Positions 17,881 to 30,085 of a DNA stretch of 64,000 nt are shown in pieces. The first letter of the stretch is position 1. Each line of letters starts with the position of its first letter. The translations under genes and the position numbers were made by a program. The notes under the pieces were generated by a model. It was not told the origin of the DNA. It made no database searches and worked only from the letters and a program-made list of their open reading frames with translations. Origin of the DNA: Struthidea cinerea (taxonomy: Eukaryota > Chordata > Aves > Passeriformes > Corcoracidae); the NCBI GenBank assembly GCA_013397865.1, contig VZTI01004803.1, positions 1,035,787-1,099,786 of the forward strand. Reading direction: 5' to 3'.

Positions 17881-19092
17881 TGTAGTTTAACCTCAGCCAA
17901 TAGCCCAACCCCTCATAGCTGCTCACTCATTTCTGCCTGGTGGGATGGGGAGGAGAGTCCGAAGGGTCAAAGAACACTCGTGGGTTGAGATAAAGACAAT
18001 TTAATAGGGAAAGCAAAATCTGCACACACAAAGCAAAACAAGGAATTCACAACTTCCTTCCCATGGGCAAGCGGGTGTACAGTCATCCCCCAGGACAACA
18101 GGGCTCCAGCAAGGCCTACTTGGGAAGACAAAGTCATCGCTCCAAACTGCGTTGCTGCCACGGCCGCCCGGTGGCCTGGCAGGAGGCAAGGCGGTGTCCT
18201 GGTTGGCGACCAAAGGGACACAGTGCTCGTGGCTGGTCGGAGCGCTCTGCTCAGAGGCGCACAAAGGAGCAGGCTGCAGCTTGGATGCTGCCTAGCAACG
18301 AGATGGCGGCGAAGGAGGTAGAGGGACCTCTCTGGTGCCCACAAATCCAGCTTTATTGGTAACAAAAGTAACAATAAGCTTCAAAGCTGAAGCACGAGAA
18401 AAGGCGGCGGGGGAACCCGAGAAGCCTTTTTATGGTGCTCTAAAAGAGGGAGGAACTAAGGGAAACAGTCCAATAGGGAGATGATGGGGGTGACAGGTGC
18501 CAGTAGGGAAAGGAACAGGGGAGAACTTTCTGGAACTTATACATAGGCAATTAAACTAATAAATATACATAAATAGATGAACCAATAAGGACTAAAGAAC
18601 AAGAGAAGGGTCTAGAAAGAGGGGAGGAGATGTGGCAGTGGCAATCACCCAGAAAAGGATGGCCTTAGGTCTGATGGTCATCCTATGAGCTGGCCTCAGA
18701 CCTGCCCTTGGGATCGAAGTCAGGAGCAGGAACACTGATCCATTTAATGACATCCAGCCCCAAGGTGGGCTGGGTCACCGCAACACCAAACATCCAACTC
18801 TTCTTCCCCCCACTCTGTATGCAGAGCATGATGCCATATGGTCTGGAATATCCCTTTGGTCAGTTGGGGTCAGCTGTCCTGGCTGAGTCACCTCCCAACT
18901 CTGTGTGCACCCCCAGGCCCCTTGCTGGTGGGGTGGGGTGAGGAGCAGAAACACATTGGCTGTGTGGGAGCACTGTGCAGCAGTAATGATAATGTCTCCG
19001 GCTATCAACACTATTTCCAGTAAAAGTCCTAAACATGGCCCCACACCAGCCACTGTGAAGGTTATAACTCTACCACAGTTAAAACCAGCACA
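17881..19092 (-). mobile_element. ERV long terminal repeat (probably solo), interrupted by a second LTR
   Basis: The two outer parts (17881-18147 and 18792-19092) match a neoavian endogenous-retrovirus LTR that I recognise by its plus-strand text around 17965-18005, with a gtgggttgagataaagac block, and 18820-18960, with ccctttggtcagttggggtc. The boundaries are TG at 17881 and CA at 19092. An ATTAAA on the minus strand at 18005-18000 supports minus orientation. I saw no ERV coding sequence alongside it, so it is probably a solo LTR. I could not identify a clean target duplication for this outer element. The family name is not assigned. Confidence 0.82.
18148..18785 (-). mobile_element. Nested LTR with 6-bp target duplication
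   Basis: A 638-bp element sits inside the older LTR. It begins TGCGTTGCTG and ends CACCGCAACA, so it has TG...CA termini in a short imperfect inverted repeat (TGcgTTGC / GCaaCA). The flanking host sequence CCAAAC is present exactly on both sides (18142-18147 and 18786-18791). Read on the minus strand it has a TATA-like ccataaaaagg at about 18435-18425 and an AATAAA at 18357-18352, in the right order for U3-R-U5. Six-base target duplications are typical of betaretrovirus-like (ERVK) integrases. No open frame of viral type is present, so it is a solo LTR. Confidence 0.88.
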
Positions 19093-22000
19093 GTCAATTA
19101 AAGTTGTAATGTGGCCTTGGGCTATCATAAATGTCACTATGCAAAACTTACTTGATCCTGTAGCAGTTATTATTATAATACAAGGTTGACTTTCTGCAGA
19201 AAATAATATTTGCTATTGTTCAGTTTTATTTTCTTATTTACAGATTTTTAGGAGTCAGTCTTCTGCGTTAGGTCTGACATCTCTATTTTCAAAACAAACC
19301 CATAGCTGCCTTTTAGTGAGGCTTCTTGAGATAACATAAGGCAGACTGTAAATGGAAGCAACGTAAACGGAAATTAAAGATTTATGGAATCTACTTGGAC
19401 TATAGACAAGCTGATTTCCTTATTGCCAAAAGGAGGAAGGCACGCTCCCTCAGCTTGGACTGGGTAACCCTGCTGCCTTCTGATTACAAGTTCTGGTACT
19501 TGTCAGCCTTTGTCATGCATTGATTTAAAAAGAGAAATTGGTTCATCAGTCTACTGGAATTCTCTTATGTTTTAGAAAGTTAAATCAGCTTACAGAAGAA
19601 TCAAAGAAATCCCAGAGCCAGCAGAAAGTAAGCACCAGAAATGTTCAGTCAGAGGCAGGAATTCTCTGTTCCTGGCAGTGAGAGTGAGTAATACAATGAG
19701 CTCACTGCATCTTGAGGATTTGTAGCTGAAGAGCTCATTTAGCCACGTTCCGAATGAGTGGGCAACTGAGTTTATGACAAGCCCATGTAGAAGGGAGAGA
19801 AGACATATCTTGCTGAGGACTGTTTTAGCTATTAGTCATTTAAGATGGTCTGGAAAGTGTTTAGAACAGTTTGAAATAATTTTATCAATTGCATCATCAA
19901 AGATGCTCACATTCTTCACAGGCAAGGAAAAAATCTAATGTCAGCTACCTCCCCTTGCTTTTAAACAAAAAATATTTGTTGGTGCTCTTTATCTTTTTGA
20001 TGCAGTGGGGATGATAATGGCTCTGTAAATAGGGTTTATACTGCTTCAGAGAGACAGGCTGGCTTGTGATTAAGAGTTGTATTTGTGAAGAGGACTTTAG
20101 TATCAAGTGCCTTGGTTTCTGATGCAACTGTCAGACTGTACAAAACATCTGTTATTTCTGTTTCAATTTCCTGTTTATGAGTTATGAGAAGCTTGTCTCA
20201 TAAAAGTAATTGTGAAGATAAATTTACTAATGAATATTGGCTACTCAGATAGTATGGCTATGAGCTTACTGAAGAAAATCCAGTATGTAATCTTCTTAAA
20301 GAGCACCTTTGTTAAGCATTATTATGTAGATCGTTTTATGTATCTGTTAAAGCAAGCCATTTAAGTAACTGCATGTCAAGATTTCCAAAACAATCTAGGC
20401 AATTTAAGTAGATATTATTTTCCAACTTAGTGAAAAGTGTATTAAATCACTAAGAACCATTTAAACATCTCCACTTGGGTGTTAATGTACCCTTAATTGC
20501 ATAAAGGTCATGTGTGATCAACAGCTCTAAGAGGGCAAAGTTTGTTTTACAGTTTGATAAAAGGACCCTATTTTTACAGGCTAACAGTGATAGCACTACC
20601 TTAGAGTACTAAAAGGATTTAATTTGCATGTTTAATTTGAATATTTAAGCATGTCTGACCTTAATTCTGCTGCTACTGGTAGTTAATAGATAGTGAATTT
20701 GTATTCCTACAATTTTGTGTTTCATTTGAGACTTACTTCTTTTAGGAAGATAACCAATATAAAATAAATAATAACAAACCCTTCGTGATTTTCATTCTGT
20801 GTCAGAATAAAATATGGATATGTGTGGCTATATATTATGCTAATTTAACAAACTGAAGGAAAATGGAAGTGTTTACATGTACTGTTGATGGGCTAAGGAA
20901 CACAGAAAGAAAATGTTAAACTTCAAATCAGTGGAAAAGCAGATTTACTGAACAACATTAAAAAGTTAAAAAGACTGTATATGCACATTTTGCACATTCT
21001 TAGGCACGAAAAGCACAAGATGCACCTGTGGTGTGCAGGGCACTGGGAAGGTCCCACTTAGTAGGCTTAATCATGGTCTACATCTCCAAAGGCTTGTTCC
21101 CAACCAGGAACTGGCACAGAGACCAGCTTGGCAGGAACAACCCCTGTGAATGCTGTGCTCTCCCAAACAGAGCAGAGACACTGCAGCTCAGGAGTTGTTT
21201 ACTGCCTGTGCTAGCTTTGCTACCATATCCAGGAATTACTGGGAGGAGAGGGACAGTGTTGTTATTAGGCACATTCCAAAAATGTATAGACAGCTATTGC
21301 ACGAGCTTAATACTATGAATCAGCAGATTTCCATGTCCAGGGAAGTTCTCTGGCAGTGTTTCATTTAGTAAGATACTTGAAGCTATAATTAATTGTGAGG
21401 AGAAAAATTTGGAGAAAGCCCCCAAAGGTAGAAGAAAATGTAAGTATTGCTGTCACGACATATTTAACTCAAATATTAAGGTTTGCAAAAAATTGTAGCT
21501 GGAAGATGTTTCCATGATGTTCCACAGACATTGTTTTCTAGGTGAATATAGTGTTGGTGGTAGACAAGTGAGCAAATGAACTGTAGTCACAGCCTTTAGG
21601 AGAGCACTGACTTCTTTGCCTATTTGGTATTTGCCAAATGGTATTTGCCTATTACCCATGCAAGTGAAGAAAAAGCAGTTATCCCTTGTTTCTTTCCATC
21701 TGGGAAAGATTGCTGTACTATTCAAGGGATCAAGTTCAACAGTCTTTCCCTTCGTTACTGCATAAAAACTGGGCACCCCTTTAAGGCTCTTCCCTAAATG
21801 GTAGAATCTAGCTGGTTTTGCCCCACTCAGTGCAGGATTCATTCTGTCTAATAGTCTTCTGATAAATACATTATTACACTTTCAGTTCCAAAAAGCAATC
21901 ACTATCAATAGTGGAAAAAAAAATAGAATTAAAAAAAACTTACTTCTTTCATCATTTCACTGGCTTTAAAGACAGGACCTTAGATCTTAATGACTGTTTT

Positions 22001-24413
22001 GAACATTATACTTTGTGTATAATTAGGTGACTCAGGCCATATATTAGTACAACTTTCAGGGAGCTTATAGTCAGGAAATTGTATTCTACTATTCTGTAGG
22101 AATAGTATTGAGTTTTAGTCTATTTTCAGATTGAGCTAGTGAAAGCTTCTTGAGGTCATAAATAGGCTGAGGCATTTTAATTTGTTTTATTCCTATGTTT
22201 CAAAAGCCATAAAGGATTATTCATCCTCTTTCATAATAAATATTGATTTTTCAGGAAAATGGGTTCACTTTTGAAATTACAAGGTTATTCCTTCAGTTAT
22301 GCTGTCAGTAACCTTTATGTAATACCTTGTTTCTAATAAGGCTATAAAGATTTAATGACAGAATAATTTTCTTTGCAAAAACAAGTGGAAGTTTAGCTAG
22401 TTAGCTCATTTATTGATGATGCACAAAACATCACAGTTAGGATCATTTTTATTACGTGTTTGGTTCTGCATGGCTGGTAGGAATAAAACTTGAAGACTGT
22501 CATTCAGTCAAGGGCAAATGGTAGAGAATATGCAACAGAAAGAAAACCTTTTGTGGCATTTTTCAAACAAAACTGAATTTTTGATTCTTTAAATTTGAAT
22601 ACAAACATTAAAAGGTAATATAACAGGTGGTGAAACTCATTTGCAAACAGAGCAAGTAAAAACGGAAAAAAGGTTTTCTAAAGAGACATTTTTTCTGTAT
22701 GAAATATTAGAATGTTTTCCTCAGAGGCTCTCTGGATTCTTTAAGGGTCTTCCTGCTTTCTGGTACACACGGGTGTGAGTTTTTCATTGTGTTTCACAAT
22801 GGAGAATAGGACACCCCAACTCATAGTCTGGTGTGCAGGGCACAGGACTGCTATTTACCGTGCAGATGCATGGAGAATCCAGTTAAATACTTGGGAGTAA
22901 TACTTTCCGTTCCTGGGATCAGAACTGAGTAAGACTTGAAACAAATTTCTGGCAGTAGGGAGGAGTGTTTCTTTTCCTATCAGTTGTTTTCTCAAATGTG
23001 GTTCCCAATGCTTCAGTTTGGCAGGTGAGAAATGCATAAGCTGTGTTAGTAAAGAGTATCCAAAGAAATTGGAGGTCAGACCTCCTAATGAGCTTGCAGT
23101 TTTGCCGTGCTAAACATTCTCTCTTAGAAAGAGGAGGAGCTCAGATGAGAGGCAGAGCAGTTACTAAAAGTTACTTGAAAGACAGGCTTATACTGGAATA
23201 AGTACAGCATCCATCATCATATTTACCAAAAGTGATCAGAATTGAACTATGGTGGTATTACCAGGTTTGTGATTAAAGGAGCTGATGTTTGTTTCATAAA
23301 AATAATATCTCTACCAATAGCTTTGTAAGGGTCCCCCACATTAGACATGAGCATCTACAGACAACGAGTAGAGAAATCTTCCCATTTTTGGCTTTGAATT
23401 GTAGTGTTGATACTCCCTCTTTTCTTTTGGTTTTTTTTTTGCTACTTCTATTCACATGGTATTTGCACAGAATTTTTTCACTTCTATTTGTCCTTCATTT
23501 TTATGAAGACTACAAGAGTCTTGTTGAAATTGCCGTCACAAGCTCTATTGAGCTGGTACTGGCAGAAATAATTGTATACATCACTTGTTCTTTCAAGTGT
23601 TTCACTGGTAGCAACCAATTATTTCTGTCACCAGGTAGCTGACTAATGGTGGAGAGGGCATTTGTCCTGGAAAGATCTGATCAAACTGCTGTGCTTTCTT
23701 TGTAATATGTTTAAGACTTATTTTATTGTTAGGGTTTTTTTGGGTTTTTTTTTCCAAAAAGTTTAAGTGTACACTTTTTTTTTTTCAAAAAAGTTTAAGA
23801 AGGATTTTATAGAATCAGACACAGTTCGCTGCAAATACAAGAGTTTAATGTAAAGCACTGTTTACAGTTTTTTCATTGGGAAAAAATAGAATTGAACAAA
23901 ATGTCCAAAGCGTCTGGATAGCCCTTAGTGAAAAAAGTCATCTTAAATCCCAGTAACTAACACCAAATGTCACCTACTACTTTCAACCCCCTTCACTGGT
24001 ATCACATAGTAAAGAAACACATTTGTAGAATTCTGCCTCTCAATCAAATCTGTTGACTACAAAAATTCTGCATGATCTTCTTCATCCACTGTAGCTCTTT
24101 ATGCATCTTTCCTATACGATAGGCCTACACTTGGCCTCTGAAGCTCATTAAGTGCCTTTACAGCTTTGCACTCCCTCGTCAGCCTTTTCAAATCTTCTTG
24201 AACGTTGTTGAAATTTGATAGCTTTTTTTAAAAGTAAATAAACTTCCACTTTCTAAATTTGCTTCTTTGCAAAACGTGGTTACATTTGAAAAGATTTAAA
24301 TTTCTAACTTTACTTAAGCACTGTTTGTTGAGGATTTTTCTATTATGGTGTTTTATTGTCTATTTTTTCCTTACGTGTTTTTAATACTTGATATATGCAT
24401 CAAATATTATATT

Positions 24414-24431
24414 TTATATAAATTTATATAA
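24414..24431. repeat. 18-bp perfect AT palindrome
   Basis: TTATATAAATTTATATAA reads identically on both strands and sits in a longer AT-rich stretch (about 24400-24445). It probably reflects base composition rather than a binding site. Confidence 0.6.
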
Positions 24432-25590
24432 TATAAATTTATGTTTACATACTTTTACATCCTAATAATTCCTTTATGTTCCAAGTTAGGAATTTGAATA
24501 AGCATGTATTTCTGCAATAACAATGTGATGTGGTTTATTAACAGAAATCTGAATCAGGAACTGGGCTCTACTCTGTTTGCTATTTTTAGCAGTGCTTACT
24601 TGCTTCAGTTAGCTCCATTATGAACAAAATACAGACTGAAGTTACCAGCGCAGCCAGGTTACATTCATACCTGTGGAAAAACCCGTGAATGCACCTGACG
24701 ATCTTGCTCTGCCATACAGTGTTCCTTTTGAAGGGAACTTCAGTATTCCTTCTCCAGCCAATGCAAGGGGTGTTGGTCTCAGCAGTGGAGTGCAGACAGC
24801 ATGACTGCAGATATAAATGATGAAAACTCCCAGCCTGCACTGTAGGAATGTACTTTTAGCCTGTGTATGGCCTTGTACTGCGGTAGCACTTCCAGATAGT
24901 GTTGTCTGAGTGACCATCATCTGCGGCCCAAGTATGCCATAACCATGCAATACTCCAGTAGCCAGGAAAGGGCAGTTAGCCAACCAGACTGAAGCAGGGG
25001 TAAATAAGAATTTAAACCATAATTCTGAGATCTGTGCATGAACTTTCCTTAATTTCTAAATTCTATCTTTTTTTCAGAACCGATGTGTTAAAGAGGTATT
25101 GCAGGTTTTCTAGTCTGTACAAGTTCCTAAACTATAGGTTCTTAACACCATAGTTCCTTAAAATCTTTCAGTAGTCATTGAGCAATCTGACTAATTCTTA
25201 TGATCTCAACCTCTCCCCTGGGGATATCTGTGGGCAGTAAAATGTGTTGTTTTGACAGAATTTTTTTTTTTCTCCCACCCTATCCACCCCCTGTGTATTA
25301 TTCATGTTGCTATCAATTTTCCTTAAACAGTAGGATCAAGAAACTAAGTCATGTAGTTAGTGTGAGACAGTGAAATCTGTGATAAACATAATTTCCAGGA
25401 GAGATTGATTCCACAGTCATTTGCAAAGACACATGTTAGACTGGTGGGATATATGTGTTTTGGTTTGGTTTTTTTGGTTTGGTTCTTTTCCTTGGGCTCA
25501 TCATCAGACTGAGAATTTACTTTGTTTACTTAAAGCCTGCCTTATGTTTTGAAGCATTCTTTTCATGATCCTTCCAAGCCCCCCTTCCTT

Positions 25591-25630
25591 TTTTTTTTTT
25601 TTTTTTTTTGTTGGTTTTTTTTTTTTTTTG
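25591..25630. repeat. Poly-T tracts
   Basis: Two long T runs interrupted by gttgg. Open frames through this region in both directions (poly-Phe and poly-Lys) are artefacts of the homopolymer. Confidence 0.9.
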
Positions 25631-26139
25631 CAATGTTACTGAGCTGTGAGGTTGATAAAGAGCAACAGAAGTCACAGCATTTCTCTTTGGAAATGAGATG
25701 GTTGCCATGGAAATGCTTCCAGCTGCTTCTTGTCCCAGTTAAGAAAATAATTTTTAGACTCCTATATTACAAGGTTAAACTACAATGTTTAAAACTAAAT
25801 CACATAGCTAATTGATTTAAAATTAAGATCAACACATTCCTTGTTAAATATCTTTGGGCTGATAATCACCTGAAATTCTTGACTCAAATATTTGTGCAGG
25901 TACTTATATTTTTTTCTATTTGTTTTTGTTCAGATGGAAAATATTTTCAACTAACTGATTTTACTAGATGTGTTTTTGTAGTAGAAATTATCCTGAAAGC
26001 TGACTGCTACCTACATAGGTAGTGTTTAAAATATGACTCTGAGTTTGACTCATATTTTGCAATGTGCCAAATCTGGATCAGACCTGAAATGCTAGATACT
26101 TTTAAAGTTTATTTTCTCTGAAGTCCATACATTTGATGA

Positions 26140-26345
26140 AGTGTTGGTTGTTTTGGTGGTCTCTAGTCAACCTCACTTTGACCAGGATTATCACCAACAC
26201 CAGTTCAGTCATGTTGTGTCTAGCCAGTATTAAAAATTTCCAAGTAGGGAGGTTCCACAACCCATCTGGGAAACCTTTTCCCCTGCTCCGCTACTCCAGG
26301 TGAACAAGCTTTCCCAAATGTCCGGTTTGAACCTCCAAGTCACAG
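26140..26345 (-). mobile_element. Degenerate CR1 LINE fragment (antisense)
   Basis: Loosely matches the antisense CR1 3' region: a ctagtcaacctcactttgacc block, then ggaggttccacaacccatctg, then gtccggtttgaacctccaag. It is more diverged than the other copies and its ends are approximate. Confidence 0.6.
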
Positions 26346-26879
26346 GTTGTGGTCATTGGACTGTGTGATTGTTAGACTATGGGATTAATCATGCCAAAAG
26401 CCTGGTGAGGTTCAGGTGAATAGTGACATGCAGAGGAGCTTTAGTTAACATAATCAGTGAAAACTGGAAGGCACAAACTTCCATGCTCCTAGGGTTATCA
26501 AAGGAAAATGATTAGACCATTGTCCCTGGTGTGAAGGAGCTCCTGGCACAGTGAAGTATTGCCTACAGGGGATTTGCTATGGGATGCAGGGGAAAGGGCA
26601 CTTTGCAATTGTTTAAAGGTTATTATGGGATACTTTTAATGGGGCTCTGGGAGCATGCAGAACTTTCTACTAAATGTTTAGTGAAAGGACCAAAGGTCAG
26701 AAAAGGAGGGATCCATGCAGCAAAGAGGAACAAGCCTGGTTTGATTTCTTTCTTGACCAGTCTTCGCTGGTTACTTTTCATCACCTTATCATCCCCTGGG
26801 TTTTTTTAGTTCTCTTATTTTCTGTGTTTTGAAAGGTAGCTCACTCTTCTTTATTTCACTTAGCTTTCCCCCTTTTTAA

Positions 26880-27790
26880 AAGACAGGCCTAATGCAATCC
26901 TCTGGAACCTTCATTACTTCTAAAAGGTAATTGTAAATGGTTCAGAGAGAACTTTTGCTATTTCATAAGGTACATACAGAATTTTATCTGTCCTTGCTAC
27001 TTTGAAAATACTTAACTACCTCAAGTTTTTTGAGATGTTTTTCACTTAATCTGGCCTCCAGTCCTACTCCTTCATTAAAATTAATTTCATTAAGTATCTG
27101 ATCACTGTTTATGAAGTGAGCAACAAAAAAATCTGTGCCATTTGCCTTTCTCCCTCATAAAATAATGGGGGTTTGGGTCTAACTTCTTTATATGTCCGAT
27201 CCATGTACAGAATATTTGTTGGGTTTTTATGTCCCTTGATAGCAGTAACCTTTTTAATCTTAACCTCTAATTTTATCAAGATCGGTTATTGTGTTATACC
27301 TATATAGTCACTCTTAGGATTTGTGCTTTGATACCTCTTGCTTACACAACTTCATTCTGACTTCCAAATTCTTAAAGAACCCTTTAGCCAGACCTTTTGA
27401 GCTCTTCCTGTGGTTCCTGTCTTTCTTCATGAGAAATAATTTGTCATTTCACCTTCACTGCAGTATCTTTTATTAACTGCCAGCCTGCTCAAAGAGCCTG
27501 TCTCTCTCAGACTCTTAGCAAAAGAGGATAGACGATGGTTGCCTAAGTTTATTGGTCTGTCTTTTTTTAAAATATATTGTCCTTACAATGCTGCACATAC
27601 GTTTCCTCAGAATCACAAACTCTACGCTCTTAAGATAGGTGTCACCTAATTGGCATTCCACACAAGTATTCTCCAACAGTTTTCACCTGCAATGTTTGTA
27701 TCTGGCAATTTCTGCCACCTTCAGAATAAAAAAGTCAATTACCAGATGTTTCATATCATATTGTTTTTCAAAGCTACCTGAGTGACTTAA
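26880..27790 (-). mobile_element. Possible ancient LINE-derived sequence (antisense)
   Basis: The layout and local phrases, such as the aaatggttcagagagaac block at about 26936 followed by pyrimidine-rich text, resemble a very old amniote LINE remnant in antisense, as I remember it. Similarity is low, there is no open frame, and the boundaries are guesses. An alternative is unique intergenic DNA. Confidence 0.3.
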
Positions 27791-28719
27791 GTTTTTCATT
27801 ACCATCAGTCCTAACTGTCAGCTAACCAAACAGTTATTTTCCAGTGTCTTCCATGATGATAGTTTTGATTGTATTTTTCAAGTTAGGTCAGTGTTTTTGT
27901 TGAAAGTAAACCCTTTTCAATTCTGTCAAGTTTCTACACCCTTAGAATTTAGTCTTGGGTTCAGCAGGAAGATATGAAGAATATGTTCTTAGTATTTACT
28001 TCAGCTCTTAAAATATTTTCATAAGAAATCTCAACAAATTTGCTGAACGTTTGAAAAGTCAAATGTTTCTAAGAGTGTAGCATTTGTTCTGTTTTACATT
28101 CAGTCAAAAAATGTACTTTGGTTCATTCCTCAAATAATGGTTCATCTCACAAACACTGAATGTGTAAAAAGAGATTTAAAATGTGTATTGAAAATAGCCT
28201 TGTGTGCAATGTGTTTCAGCAGTTTCTGCAATGTCAGACAAAACACACACTTCATATGCCAATGCCAGCTCATAAGTTCAAGAACAAGTGAAAGCTGTTA
28301 TGAACATTTTTTTTTGTTACTGATCCTATACAAAGATACCAAAGTGCATTTAGCCAAGGTTGCAAAACAATTCAAAATCACTCAAAGCTGCAGAAGTATT
28401 TCTATGGCCTGATTTTGTTGTTTGGTGAGAGTTTGTGGGTTTGTTGGTTTGTTAGTTTGTTTTCCCAAAGTAATCACTTGTGCTGTGTGCCCACGAAACT
28501 TCTTTCAGGAAAGATACTCAGTGAGCCCTTTGTTATGTGTTTCATGTGTTTTGTCACGTTAGAACTTTGTCTCTTGTGTTCCTCAGTATACTGAGCAACT
28601 TTCTTGCATGTAAGTCAGCATTTTGCATGTTTCTGGCAACCATACAAATCCATAAATCACCCATGTCAAGCCTTCTGAAGGTCCTGGGTATGCAAGTTGC
28701 CAGCCTGTGTCAAAGCCTT

Positions 28720-30085
28720 TCCCATAATGACTGAGTCCATCTTGGGCACGGTGATCATGAAATGACGGATTCTTAAGTTCTTAGAGAAGTAAGGAGAGGG
28801 GCCAGCAGAACTGCCCTGGACTTTCAGAAAACTTGCCCCCACTCCAGAAGTGCAAAGGAGTTCAGAAAGGCTGAACATTCTCCGAGAGGGAAATCTTAAA
28901 GCTGCAAGAGCAGGCGGTCTCCATGTGCCAAAAGGTGGCAAGGAAGAGTGGCCTGGCTGAACAGAGAGCTTGGACTGGAACTCAGGGAGAAAAGAAGATT
29001 TTATGACCTTTGGAAGAAGGATCAGGAAACTTGGAAGAACTACAAGGATAATGTGAGTTTATGGGGGGATAAAATTAGAAGGGTCGAAGCACAACCAGAA
29101 TTTAATCTGACTACTGCTCTAAAAGACAACAAAAAATGTTTCTATAAATGCATTACCAGTAAAGGGAGGGCTAAGGATAGAGTCTCCATTCTTTATTGGA
29201 TGCAAGGGTAAACAGTGACAAAGGATGAGGAAAGGCTGAGGTGCTTAAAGCTTAAAGTGCTTAGCAGCAAGACCAGTTGTTCTCTAGCCACTCAGCCCTG
29301 TGAGTTGGAAGACAGGAATGGGGAGCAGAATGAAGTCACCTTAATCCAAGGGGAAATGCTCAGTGACCTGCTATACCACGTAGACATGCTCTGGTCTGTG
29401 GGGCCAGGTGGGAGCTGGTGGAACTGTCCACCGAGCCACTTTCCATTATTTATCAACAGTCCTGGCTAACAGGAAGGTCAAATGCAACACCCATCTATGA
29501 GACTGGAAGGGGGATCTGGGAACTACAGGCCTGTCATCCTGACCTTGGTGCTGGGGAAGGTCATGGAGCAGACCATCCTGAGTGCCACGACACAATGCAT
29601 GCGGGATAATCAGGGGATCAGGCCCAGACAGCATGGGTTTGTGAAAGGCAGGTCCTGCCTGACCAACTGGGTCTCCTATGACAAGGTGACCCACTCAAGT
29701 GGATGAGGGAAAGGCTGTGGATGTTGTCTACCTGGACCTTAGTCAAGTCTTTGATGTCGTTTCCCACAGCATTCTCCTGGAGAGACTGGATTCCTATGGC
29801 TTGGATGGGTGCACTCATTACTGGGTAAGAAAGCAGCTCAACACCTGGCCCAGAGAGGGGGGGTGAGTGCTGCTACACCCAGTTGGTGACTGGTCACCTG
29901 TGGTATTCCCCAGGGCTCAGTTTTGGAGCCAGTCCTGTTTAACGTCTTCATCAATGATTTGGATAAGGGGACCAAATGCACCCTCAGTCAGTTTGCAGAC
30001 AACACGTTGGGTGGGAGTGTTGATCTACTGGAGGGCAGGAAGGCTCTGCAGAGGGATCTGGACAGGCTGGATCAATGGGCCACAA
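28720..30085 (+). mobile_element. CR1 LINE fragment with endonuclease-end and reverse-transcriptase sequence
   Basis: About 1.36 kb of CR1 ORF2-like sequence in sense orientation. A frame from 28948 gives a pre-RT segment (AWLNRELGLELREKRRFYDLW). About 29510-29690 gives RT motifs (GNYRPV, then RPRQHGFVKGRSCL). About 29720-29800 reads YLDLSQVFDVVSHSILLERL, and about 29910-30080 reads VFINDL...FADNTLGGSVDLL. The catalytic FADD motif reads FADN here. Several frameshifts and small internal deletions break the frame, for example near 29215, 29475, 29705 and 29840. The copy loses similarity at about 30085, before the normal CR1 3' UTR. It is non-functional. Confidence 0.92.

Larger units (their letters stand above)
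19093..26139. other. Intergenic DNA
   Basis: No supported gene. It contains a partly repeated T-rich block at about 23740-23800, an 18-bp AT palindrome at 24414-24431, and long T tracts near 25590-25630. Open frames, the longest being 129 codons on the minus strand at 21453-21842, show no recognisable domain or splice context. Confidence 0.55.

Noticed and set aside
17967..18374. 135-codon minus-strand and 99-codon plus-strand open frames
   Set aside because: They straddle the junction of the outer and nested LTRs and match no protein. Chance frames in GC-richer repeat DNA.
21453..21842. 129-codon minus-strand open frame
   Set aside because: No recognisable domain, no exon signals and composition like the surrounding intergenic DNA. 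Could be chance.
25526..25815. Poly-Lys and poly-Phe containing open frames
   Set aside because: Produced by T homopolymers, with no domain or splice context.
29446..29818. Minus-strand open frames opposite the CR1 element
   Set aside because: Antisense shadows of the reverse-transcriptase region.
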